A stretch of 28,395 nt of DNA from a virus. The notes under the pieces were generated by a model, which saw nothing but the letters and a program-made list of their open reading frames with translations, searched no databases and was not told the origin of the DNA. Location of the stretch: positions 1 through 28,395 of the IMG/VR virus record IMGVR_UViG_3300014913_000056; one strand, 5' to 3'. Position 1 is the stretch's first letter, and each line of letters starts with the position of its first letter. This document shows, piece after piece, positions 1 through 4,636 of this stretch. Position numbers and translations under genes: made by a program.

Positions 1-1400
1 CTCAATGATAGTGTCAAACCAAAGGCAAGGTCATTATAGTTCCAAGCCTTCAATCTGCTCTTAGCAGGAGTAACGTCAATGTCTTTTGTTATCTCATTAT
101 GTTTGCATTGGAACTTATAGAAGTCTAAATACACATTGAAGTTGTGGGCAGTAGGTAAAGGCTTGCCAGCTTGACTTATATCTACGAACTGAGGATGCTG
201 AGCCTTAACTAACTTGATAAGTGCACCAATAGTTATTGATCGATCAGCGTTGTCTAAGCCAAAGGATTTCCATGTAGCAAACGAAGCTTGTTCGTCGTAC
301 TTATCACCGTGTTTGCTCCACTCATTCCAACAGTAATACCCATCAAGTGACCCCTTGAAATTATCGTGTATGCCCTGACCTATTATCAACCAGGGCTCTC
401 GTGCTTCCTCAGTCTCCTCTGGGTCTAATATGCATATCTCATTGTTCATGAGCCTATCAAAGATGTCAGACGTTAAATTCTGAACAGGTATCTGAGTGAG
501 CAGATGCCGTACTTGTGCTTGGTCGAGTGGCTTCCGCCGTTTCTTCTTTTTCTTTTCTGCTTTAGCAATAGCACGGTCAGCAGCACGGTCCTTAGCAGCC
601 TGCAACTCTTCTTGCGTAGGTATCCTATCCTCTAAGGCAACGATCTTTTGATTAGCGTCGACAAGGGTCTTAGTCTCCTTCTGTTGAGCCTCAGCCTCAG
701 CATGCGCAAAAGGAAGAGACATCTTATTAGACTTGAAGTAGAGGAGTAGCAAGTCTATTATTTCCTCCGTCTCTATTGTACGTATCTGAGCAGGTTGTGT
801 AGGTAAGAGACGACCCGTGACCGTCACATAGCCAGAAGAAATAAACAAGTCTCGTTTCTCAGTTTTATTACGTTTGCCACTACCAAAGCGTTTTATTATC
901 TCTAACTTGTCAGCAATGGTCTTAGCTCTGATGATAATATGATATCCATTGTTAGAGGGTGACCATTCTGTATATGACTCTAAGTCATCCATGAATTTAT
1001 TATTATCCTCAGTAGCGAGGTCTATGTCGATACAGATAAATGGATGTTTAGGAGTATAGGCAAACCCAAATCCAATAGGAGGAGTTCTGTCGTTAGCTTT
1101 ATACTGATCATACTCAGCATAGATTTGTGAAAATAATTTCGTATTATTTTGCCAGTTGGTGGTTGACATCGGTTTTTTAAGAATCTTTGTTACTTGATTC
1201 GGATTAGTCGGTGTTGACTGGTTGTTAGGAGTAGGTACCCATAATAACCAGAAAGGAAAGAAGTCTAAGATTAACTCTTCTGGGAAATTGATTGGTTTAA
1301 CATATGTTAGATCTGATTGTAGTTTAGGTATTTGTAGGTCTGGAATGATGAGAGGATTTTGAGGCGAAGACGGGGAGGAGGTCTGGTCAGTTTTGTTCAT
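1..1400 (-). CDS. PrimPol (AEP/D5-type) DNA primase, N-terminal part, truncated by window edge
   Basis: The frame is open from an ATG at 1400 to the left edge (466 codons seen, C-terminus missing). The archaeo-eukaryotic primase-polymerase motifs are present in order: CIDID (D125, D127) as the metal-binding DxD, SPSNNGYHIII (H154) as the sxH nucleotide-binding motif, and RDLFISSGYVTVTG as the third acidic motif, which fits the family pattern of acidic residue then GRYVTVTG. A Lys/Ala-rich linker (about residues 270-290) follows, then a segment with WLIIGQGIHDN and YYCWNEWSKHGDKYD...WKSF that resembles the PriCT-2 primase C-terminal domain. In this family a D5/SF3-like helicase usually follows, beyond this window. 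The gene should prime phage replication. A GAGG Shine-Dalgarno lies 8 bases upstream. It is transcribed away from the virion genes, from the promoter at 1434-1462. Confidence 0.9.
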   Translation of the reverse strand, partial: MNKTDQTSSPSSPQNPLIIPDLQIPKLQSDLTYVKPINFPEELILDFFPFWLLWVPTPNNQSTPTNPNQVTKILKKPMSTTNWQNNTKLFSQIYAEYDQYKANDRTPPIGFGFAYTPKHPFICIDIDLATEDNNKFMDDLESYTEWSPSNNGYHIIIRAKTIADKLEIIKRFGSGKRNKTEKRDLFISSGYVTVTGRLLPTQPAQIRTIETEEIIDLLLLYFKSNKMSLPFAHAEAEAQQKETKTLVDANQKIVALEDRIPTQEELQAAKDRAADRAIAKAEKKKKKRRKPLDQAQVRHLLTQIPVQNLTSDIFDRLMNNEICILDPEETEEAREPWLIIGQGIHDNFKGSLDGYYCWNEWSKHGDKYDEQASFATWKSFGLDNADRSITIGALIKLVKAQHPQFVDISQAGKPLPTAHNFNVYLDFYKFQCKHNEITKDIDVTPAKSRLKAWNYNDLAFGLTLSL

Positions 1401-1433
1401 TAAATTACCCTCATTAAGTTAATGTAAAAGTAT

Positions 1434-1462
1434 ATTATAACATATTTTTGAGGAAATGTAAA
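1434..1462 (-). promoter_or_regulatory. Sigma70-type promoter of the primase gene
   Basis: On the minus strand, TTTACA (1462-1457), a 17-base spacer and TATAAT (1439-1434) with an extended -10 TGT directly before it. This is close to consensus. It lies 33 bases upstream of the primase start, with a dyad a further 29 bases upstream. Confidence 0.82.
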
Positions 1463-1490
1463 CGCCAAAACATCCAGCTGGGAAAAATAA

Positions 1491-1507
1491 TATACAGAAA
1501 CTGTATA
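1491..1507. promoter_or_regulatory. ATACAG-AAA-CTGTAT operator-like dyad upstream of the primase promoter
   Basis: Perfect inverted repeat TATACAG-AAA-CTGTATA. Its centre (1499) is 37 bp from the first -35 base of the primase promoter, which places it near -72. The same dyad sits at the same distance from the terS promoter (4564-4578). That position suits an upstream activator better than a simple repressor. The binding protein is unknown. Confidence 0.65.
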
Positions 1508-1661
1508 TTATAAAAATTGAATATTGTAAAGTAGGTTAAAACAGTCTAGAGATTCGGGCTCGTTACTCTCCGAAAATTTTTTATAATAAAATCAGATAGT
1601 TAGAGAAAAAATAAGAACGAGCGTATTGTTTCTAACATTTTAACGTTTAACTTTCGCTTCG

Positions 1662-1674
1662 TACACTTTGTGTA
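1662..1674. promoter_or_regulatory. TACAC-N3-GTGTA dyad, left copy 1
   Basis: TACACTTTGTGTA, a perfect 5-bp inverted repeat around three bases. It is the same site as in the array at 3974-4360, here as a lone copy just left of the phased repeats at 1697-1740. It differs from the promoter-linked ATACAG-N3-CTGTAT dyad mainly by a C/G exchange at one position in each arm. Confidence 0.6.
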
Positions 1675-1696
1675 TATTTATACTGGTAAATTAGTG

Positions 1697-1740
1697 CATT
1701 TATAGGTCATTTATAGGTGCATTTATAGGTCATTTATAGG
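1697..1740 (+). repeat. Four helically phased CATTTATAGG direct repeats (possible origin iterons)
   Basis: The decamer CATTTATAGG occurs exactly at 1697, 1708, 1720 and 1731, so the spacings are 11, 12 and 11 bp, about one DNA helical turn. It can also be read as a 23-bp unit repeated twice. A very AT-rich stretch (about 1741-1900) follows. Phased direct repeats beside an AT-rich tract, near the primase gene, fit an initiator-binding origin. This is inference. Confidence 0.6.
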
Positions 1741-1975
1741 CAATTCCCCAGATCTTAAAAAAGTTAAAGTTGACTTTCAAAATCTACTCAATTATACTCT
1801 TATACTCTTATTATATACTAATTTTATCTAATAATATCAACTACTTACTTACTAAAAGAGTGTTAATAAGAATAATAAAAAGAATAAGAATAGGGTTAAG
1901 CAAAACTAGGCCCCACTATTACTTTCTGGATATTGCCGAATCACAGATACTTTTGGCTAAAAAACCCAAAAAATG
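1741..1975. other. AT-rich non-coding tract
   Basis: Mostly A/T sequence with short repeats such as TACTCTTA. A 75-codon frame here has low-complexity, Ile/Leu/Tyr-rich content and no convincing ribosome-binding site, so no gene is called. It could be the DNA-unwinding element that goes with the adjacent phased repeats. Confidence 0.4.
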
Positions 1976-1981
1976 TCCTCG

Positions 1982-1994
1982 TACACTTTGTGTA
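1982..1994. promoter_or_regulatory. TACAC-N3-GTGTA dyad, left copy 2
   Basis: TACACTTTGTGTA, same orientation and flanks (CGTACACTTTGTGTATA) as the copy at 1662-1674. The two copies bracket the phased repeats and the AT-rich tract. Confidence 0.6.
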
Positions 1995-2038
1995 TAGAAG
2001 GAACGGGATCTTCAATCCGGCCAGAACAAGGAAAGGAA

Positions 2039-2069
2039 AAGGAGATATTCTATGTCAGAATATCTCCTT
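2039..2069 (-). terminator. Terminator after the HTH-a gene
   Basis: Perfect 13-bp stem (AAGGAGATATTCT and its complement) with a 5-base loop, starting 10 bases past the stop of the minus-strand HTH-a gene. On the minus strand the stem is followed by a T-rich run (TTCCTTTCC). The plus-strand side is also fairly T-rich, so it may work in both directions. Confidence 0.75.
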
Positions 2070-2079
2070 TATTTGGTAA

Positions 2080-2349
2080 TTATGACTCAATAAACTTACG
2101 CCCTTTTGAATCAGTGGCAATTGCGTATCCATCCCGCCTCAAGTATGTAAGCTGAGAAGATACATTTCGTGGTGATATTCCAATGATTGATGCAATATCA
2201 ACGACACTGATCTTCTTTTCCTTAAGGATGTCTAATACTTCGTCTTTACGACCTGGTTTAATTACCTTTTGCTTACTCAGTCGATCTTCTAAACAGACTA
2301 ACTGATTCTCTAACTCTTCTACTTGTGCCAACAGTTCTTTCTTGTCCAT
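2080..2349 (-). CDS. Small winged-HTH DNA-binding protein, copy a (89 aa)
   Basis: An N-terminal leucine-heptad helix (about residues 5-25, with VEELENQLVCLEDRL) suggests dimerisation. A basic linker (KPGRKDE) follows, then a helix-turn-helix: ISVVDIASIIGIS as the first helix and turn, PRNVSSQLTYLRRDGY as the recognition helix, and ATDSKGRKFIE as a likely wing. It differs from the copy at 3425-3694 at only six of 89 residues, all in the first half (2, 4, 8, 9, 18 and 45). It has its own promoter (2420-2448), a hairpin that presents the Shine-Dalgarno (2351-2368) and a terminator. It is probably a transcriptional regulator of this control region; its target sites are not proven. No named family is claimed. 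Confidence 0.85.
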   Translation of the reverse strand: MDKKELLAQVEELENQLVCLEDRLSKQKVIKPGRKDEVLDILKEKKISVVDIASIIGISPRNVSSQLTYLRRDGYAIATDSKGRKFIES

Positions 2350-2350
2350 G

Positions 2351-2368
2351 ATTACACCTCACTGTAAT
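2351..2368 (-). promoter_or_regulatory. Leader hairpin presenting the Shine-Dalgarno of HTH-a
   Basis: In the mRNA, ATTACA pairs with TGTAAT across a 6-base loop GTGAGG that carries the Shine-Dalgarno. The ATG begins one base after the stem. The HTH-b leader has the same structure with compensatory base changes (GATACA/TGTATC). It may allow translational autoregulation, or it may be a DNA dyad bound near the gene start. Confidence 0.55.
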
Positions 2369-2384
2369 TTTGGTTTGTGACGCA

Positions 2385-2403
2385 AGTGATTCAAATAATC
2401 ACT
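2385..2403 (-). other. 5' UTR hairpin of the HTH-a transcript
   Basis: 7-bp stem AGTGATT/AATCACT with a 5-base loop, between the predicted start of transcription (about 2413) and the Shine-Dalgarno hairpin. The HTH-b leader also has an upstream hairpin, of different sequence. Confidence 0.45.
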
Positions 2404-2419
2404 CACTCTCCATACATAT

Positions 2420-2448
2420 ATTATATCATAAATTTTACCAAAAGTAAA
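2420..2448 (-). promoter_or_regulatory. Sigma70-type promoter of the HTH-a gene
   Basis: On the minus strand, TTTACT (2448-2443), a 17-base spacer, then TATAAT (2425-2420) preceded by TGA, an extended -10. It has the same layout as the primase and HTH-b promoters. Confidence 0.8.
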
Positions 2449-2513
2449 CATTAAAATATCCATGGATGAAATTAGCTTTGGACTCTCTTTGGTTATGTCG
2501 GCTCAGTGACTCA

Positions 2514-2544
2514 GGTTCATCTGGCTACTATCATCAGATGAACC
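2514..2544. other. Hairpin overlapping the next terminator stem
   Basis: GGTTCATCTG pairs with CAGATGAACC across an 11-base loop that contains TACTATCATC. Its right arm shares 2541-2544 with the stem of the hairpin at 2541-2572, so the two cannot both form fully. The loop decamer recurs at 2978-2987 and 3021-3030. Confidence 0.5.
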
Positions 2545-2572
2545 CACTAGTATTGTATAATACTAGTGGGTT
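2541..2572 (-). terminator. Bidirectional-looking terminator after the 83-aa gene
   Basis: Perfect 14-bp stem (AACCCACTAGTATT and complement) with a 4-base loop, 5 bases past the stop of the minus-strand gene 2578-2829. The T-rich tail (TTAATTTAT) is on the plus side, and only TTCATCTG follows on the minus side, so termination of the minus transcript may be leaky. Confidence 0.6.
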
Positions 2573-2577
2573 TTAAT

Positions 2578-2829
2578 TTATCTTACAGTCTTTTCTAGTT
2601 TAACTGTAATATCTAAAAGGTCCTCCAGTCCTTCAAAACTAGGATTATCTCCATTCATATAGCCTAGTCTAGCATGCTCCATCAATAAGTCAAAGTGAGG
2701 AAGTAGAGCTAGTCTAGCTAATTCTTTTTCTTCAAGTGTTAAGCTAGGATACTTATCCTCAATTACCTCAGCTAACTCAGCCATTTGTTTACTCATGTAG
2801 ATTAGATGATTCTTTGTTGTTGTAATCAT
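2578..2829 (-). CDS. Small helical protein of unknown function, paralogue of the 81-aa gene (83 aa)
   Basis: I do not recognise the family. The protein looks all-helical. Its second half (ELARLALLPHFDLLMEHARL then GDNPSFEGLEDLLD) aligns with ELIRLSAIPIINELMTIAKA and GRQPNFDSLIDVMND of the 81-aa protein at 3122-3367, so the two are diverged paralogues. I chose the ATG at 2829 because GGAGG lies 9 bases upstream; a longer frame would need a TTG at 2844 that sits inside this Shine-Dalgarno. The gene has its own promoter (2888-2916) and lies between the two HTH genes. It could be an HTH partner or an early host-directed protein; there is no direct evidence for either. Confidence 0.75.
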   Translation of the reverse strand: MITTTKNHLIYMSKQMAELAEVIEDKYPSLTLEEKELARLALLPHFDLLMEHARLGYMNGDNPSFEGLEDLLDITVKLEKTVR

Positions 2830-2855
2830 AATTCTATCCTCCAATGTTAGTTTTT

Positions 2856-2878
2856 AATACCAAAGTTATTTTGATATT
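2856..2878 (-). other. 5' UTR hairpin of the 83-aa gene
   Basis: AATATCAAA and TTTGGTATT (as read in the mRNA) form a 9-bp stem with one G-U pair and a 5-base loop, upstream of the Shine-Dalgarno. Confidence 0.35.
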
Positions 2879-2887
2879 GTATACTTT

Positions 2888-2916
2888 ATTATAATCTATT
2901 TTTCTTCGCATGTAAA
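2888..2916 (-). promoter_or_regulatory. Sigma70-type promoter of the 83-aa gene
   Basis: On the minus strand, TTTACA (2916-2911), a 17-base spacer, TATAAT (2893-2888). The layout matches the other promoters of this region, but without the extended -10 TG. Confidence 0.82.
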
Positions 2917-2966
2917 CATAAATATTTCACCGAGGTAAAATGGTGACTGGATAAATAGTACGAGCT

Positions 2967-3061
2967 CATCCGGCTGCTACTATCATCGGACTTTTGATTA
3001 AATCGCACGGATTCATCCAGTACTATCATCAACCGGATGACTGAAGTATTTACAGTCATCC
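2967..3061. repeat. Cluster of GATGA/TCATC hairpins with repeated TACTATCATC
   Basis: Non-coding DNA between a terminator and the next promoter. It holds CATCCGG (2967-2973) pairing with CCGGATG (3033-3039), a second 9-bp stem GGATGACTG/CAGTCATCC (3035-3043 with 3053-3061), and two copies of TACTATCATC (2978-2987 and 3021-3030). A third copy lies at 2526-2535. A 60-codon minus frame across this stretch is not credible as a gene. The role is unknown; operator sites or a small structured RNA are possible. Confidence 0.5.
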
Positions 3062-3074
3062 AGTATAACAAAGT

Positions 3075-3111
3075 AAAATAAAAGCAGCGCTGTTAACGCT
3101 GCTTTTATTTT
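3075..3111 (-). terminator. Strong bidirectional terminator after the 81-aa gene
   Basis: Perfect 15-bp stem with a 7-base loop. GC core AGCAGCG/CGCTGCT is flanked by A-rich and T-rich arms (AAAATAAA, TTTATTTT), typical of a rho-independent terminator in both directions. It begins 10 bases past the stop of the minus-strand gene 3122-3367. Confidence 0.88.
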
Positions 3112-3121
3112 GCATTACTTT

Positions 3122-3367
3122 TTATACGTCATTCATTACATCTATTAAGCTGTCAAAATTTGGTTGCCTACCTGATAGATACTCAGCTTTCGCAATTGTC
3201 ATTAATTCATTAATTATAGGTATTGCTGATAATCTTATAAGCTCATGATCCCTTTCATGTAACTTATGTCCTGAATCATTTAACTGATTAGCTAATTGAA
3301 GCATATTTGTTCCCATGTTTTCCAACGCATTTTTAATACTTATTGTACGATTTGTTAGCTTTTCCAT
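3122..3367 (-). CDS. Small helical protein of unknown function (81 aa)
   Basis: Helical, no recognised domain. It shares the pattern LxRLxxxP...LM..A...Y..G..P.F..L.D with the 83-aa protein at 2578-2829, so the two are diverged paralogues. It starts at ATG 3367 with GGAGGT 7 bases upstream. It follows the HTH-b gene in the same direction with 57 bases between them and no promoter seen, so the two are probably co-transcribed from the promoter at 3778-3806. Transcription ends at the strong terminator 3075-3111. Confidence 0.78.
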   Translation of the reverse strand: MEKLTNRTISIKNALENMGTNMLQLANQLNDSGHKLHERDHELIRLSAIPIINELMTIAKAEYLSGRQPNFDSLIDVMNDV

Positions 3368-3383
3368 TTTATTACCTCCAGTT

Positions 3384-3415
3384 GTGAGAGAGTCATATTA
3401 CTATGACTCTCTCAC
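3384..3415 (-). other. Intergenic hairpin between HTH-b and the 81-aa gene
   Basis: Perfect 14-bp stem GTGAGAGAGTCATA/TATGACTCTCTCAC with a 4-base loop and no T-run on either side. It lies just upstream of the Shine-Dalgarno of the 81-aa gene. It may be an RNA stability or processing element that tunes the ratio of the two proteins, or a weak attenuator. Confidence 0.6.
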
Positions 3416-3424
3416 ATCAGTTGT

Positions 3425-3694
3425 TTATGATTCGATGAATTTACGTCCCTTAGAATCAGTTGCTATTGCATATCCGTCTCGTCTAAGATATGTCAGTTGA
3501 GATGATACATTTCGTGGGGATATTCCAATGATTGATGCAATATCAACGACACTGATCTTCCCTTCCTTTAGTATGTCCAACACTTCATCTTTTCTTCCTG
3601 GCTTAATTACCTTCTGCTTACTCAGTCGATCTTCTAAACAGATTAACTGATTCTCTAATTCTTCTACACATTTCAACAGTTCTTCTTTATTCAT
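3425..3694 (-). CDS. Small winged-HTH DNA-binding protein, copy b (89 aa)
   Basis: Same architecture as the protein at 2080-2349: N-terminal leucine-heptad helix, basic linker, then a helix-turn-helix (IASIIGISPRNVSSQLTYLR) and a wing; 83 of 89 residues are identical. I chose ATG 3694 because it aligns with the start of copy a and follows GAGGTG; the longer frame would need a GTG at 3706 inside the Shine-Dalgarno hairpin. At DNA level the last quarter of the gene carries many synonymous differences from copy a, while the middle (about 3500-3560) is almost identical. That suggests purifying selection with local gene conversion. It is first in an operon with the 81-aa gene. Likely a regulator; target unproven. 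Confidence 0.85.
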   Translation of the reverse strand: MNKEELLKCVEELENQLICLEDRLSKQKVIKPGRKDEVLDILKEGKISVVDIASIIGISPRNVSSQLTYLRRDGYAIATDSKGRKFIES

Positions 3695-3713
3695 GATACA
3701 CCTCACTTGTATC
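3695..3713 (-). promoter_or_regulatory. Leader hairpin presenting the Shine-Dalgarno of HTH-b
   Basis: In the mRNA, GATACA pairs with TGTATC across a 7-base loop AGTGAGG, and the ATG follows the stem directly. Against the HTH-a leader (ATTACA/TGTAAT), the two outer pairs are changed on both sides, so pairing is kept while sequence differs. Confidence 0.55.
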
Positions 3714-3716
3714 TTG

Positions 3717-3753
3717 TTTTATATTTAATAACTACATGTCATTAAATATAAAA
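3717..3753 (-). other. 5' UTR stem-loop of the HTH-b operon
   Basis: Perfect 13-bp arms TTTTATATTTAAT/ATTAAATATAAAA with an 11-base loop, between the predicted transcription start (about 3771) and the Shine-Dalgarno hairpin. All pairs are A-T, so stability is modest. Confidence 0.5.
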
Positions 3754-3777
3754 CGTTTTTAATTTTGAATAAAATTA

Positions 3778-3806
3778 ATTATAACATAAATTTTTTATTT
3801 TGTAAA
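3778..3806 (-). promoter_or_regulatory. Sigma70-type promoter of the HTH-b operon
   Basis: On the minus strand, TTTACA (3806-3801), a 17-base spacer, then TATAAT (3783-3778) with an extended -10 TGT. Its elements are the same as those of the primase promoter. Confidence 0.82.
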
Positions 3807-3973
3807 CGATTATTTTTATTTTTATTATAAATACATGATTTTATTATAAAAATTTATAAAATAATTAATCCCTGTATCCCAGGTAGGGTTGGGATTTGAA
3901 TTTTCAAAATTTTTTCTATATAAAGGGGGTATGGTGGCTTAAAATATATGAATTGGCGTATATAATCAAGCAA
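3807..3973. other. Non-coding stretch left of the repeat array
   Basis: AT-rich, with an AATCCC (3867-3872)/GGGATT (3891-3896) inverted repeat around a smaller CCC/GGG pair, and TTGGCG (3953-3958) facing CGCCAA in the first array unit. I see no gene, no tRNA cloverleaf and no convincing promoter. Confidence 0.35.
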
Positions 3974-4360
3974 TTCGCCAAAATTTTTTTCCCCCTTAAA
4001 CTCAAAATATACACAAAGTGTAAATACCTTATTTCGACCGAAATTTTTTCCCTTCATTTTAAGAATATACACAAAGTGTAAATACCTTATTTCGACCGAA
4101 ATATTTAAGCAGTTCGCCAAAATTTTTTTCCCTTCATTTTAAGAATATACACAAAGTGTAAATACCTTATTTCGACCGAAATATTTAACCGTTTCGACCG
4201 AATTTTTTTCCCTTCATTTTAAGAATATACACAAAGTGTATTTACCACTATATTATTTTGTTTCAAGCATTTCGACTGAAATTTTTCCCCTTAAACTCAA
4301 AATATACACAAAGTGTAATTTATTTTTCCCCACTTAAACTCAAAATATACACTTTGTGTA
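3974..4360 (+). repeat. Array of six composite repeats carrying two kinds of dyad
   Basis: Each unit runs: a TTTCGACCGAAA-type dyad or its variant (TTCGCCAA), an A/T-to-C run (AAATTTTTTTCCC), a spacer, AATATACAC-AAA-GTGTA, then AATACCTTA. The TACAC-AAA-GTGTA dyads are at 4010, 4068, 4148, 4228 and 4305; a sixth at 4348 is inverted. Start-to-start distances are 58, 80, 80, 77 and 43 bp. Frames crossing the array on both strands are artefacts of the repeats. Candidates are replication iterons, a multi-operator control region, a partition site or the packaging (pac) site, given terS next door. Confidence 0.8.
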
Positions 4361-4370
4361 AATTGATTCT

Positions 4371-4483
4371 CTAACACTATAAATCCCAATTTCTATATTA
4401 TTCTAATACTATAAATCCCACTCTCTATAGTATTCTAATACTGTAAATCCCAATTTCTATATTATTCTAATACTGTAAGTCCT
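4371..4483 (+). repeat. 32-bp tandem repeat, about 3.5 copies
   Basis: CTAAYACTRTAAATCCC begins at 4371, 4403, 4435 and 4467 (last copy diverged), so the period is exactly 32 bp. The repeat tails read AATTTCTATATTATT or a close variant. It directly follows the composite array. Function unknown. Confidence 0.75.
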
Positions 4484-4563
4484 ATGACTTCTATCAAATC
4501 CTCCAGGGGCTACTTATCCAGATCCATATTATATCATTTAATATAGGGCCAGAATATCAGAAA

Positions 4564-4578
4564 ATACAGTTTCTGTAT
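4564..4578. promoter_or_regulatory. ATACAG-TTT-CTGTAT operator-like dyad upstream of the terS promoter
   Basis: Perfect inverted repeat, the same site as at 1491-1507. Its centre (4571) lies 37 bp before the first -35 base of the terS promoter, the same distance as on the primase side. Confidence 0.65.
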
Positions 4579-4581
4579 TAT

Positions 4582-4596
4582 ATACACATTCTGTAT
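4582..4596. promoter_or_regulatory. Imperfect second dyad ATACAC-ATT-CTGTAT
   Basis: One mismatch from a perfect dyad. Centred 18 bp downstream of the first dyad, between it and the -35. It is a hybrid of the two dyad families (ATACAC left arm, CTGTAT right arm). No equivalent is seen on the primase side. Confidence 0.4.
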
Positions 4597-4607
4597 CGAA
4601 ATAAAGG

Positions 4608-4636
4608 CTTACAAAACACGAAAAACATGCTCTAAT
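4608..4636 (+). promoter_or_regulatory. Probable promoter of the virion gene operon
   Basis: CTTACA (4608-4613), a 17-base spacer, TCTAAT (4631-4636) with TGC before it (extended -10). It is weaker than the primase promoter but follows the same pattern, and would suit dependence on an activator at the dyad 29 bases upstream. TATAAT at 4642-4647 is an alternative -10 but lacks a suitable -35. Confidence 0.55.

Noticed and set aside
1770-1997. 75-codon plus-strand frame in the AT-rich tract
   Set aside because: Low-complexity translation, no good Shine-Dalgarno, and it ends in a dyad repeat; better explained as origin-like DNA.
1995-2030. tRNA T-arm-like GGATCTTCAATCC
   Set aside because: Stem pairing fails beyond four bases and no other tRNA arms are present.
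1973-2155. 60-codon plus-strand frame
   Set aside because: Runs through a terminator and antisense to the HTH-a gene; the matching frame opposite HTH-b (3315-3500) is only a mirror of the duplicated gene.
2889-3071. 60-codon minus-strand frame between terminator and promoter
   Set aside because: Translates hairpin repeats, has no ribosome-binding site and covers the promoter of the 83-aa gene.
3860-3900. tRNA 3' end or attachment site (GATTTGAA / TTCAAATCCC-like sequence)
   Set aside because: No T-stem pairing, no cloverleaf on either strand and no integrase gene in the window.
3854-4120. Frames on both strands across the repeat array
   Set aside because: Products repeat with the DNA repeats, have no codon bias or Shine-Dalgarno, and are artefacts of the array.
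3974-4483. CRISPR array
   Set aside because: Units are 43-80 bp with conserved rather than unique intervening DNA, the 32-bp tandem repeat has no spacers, and no cas gene is seen.
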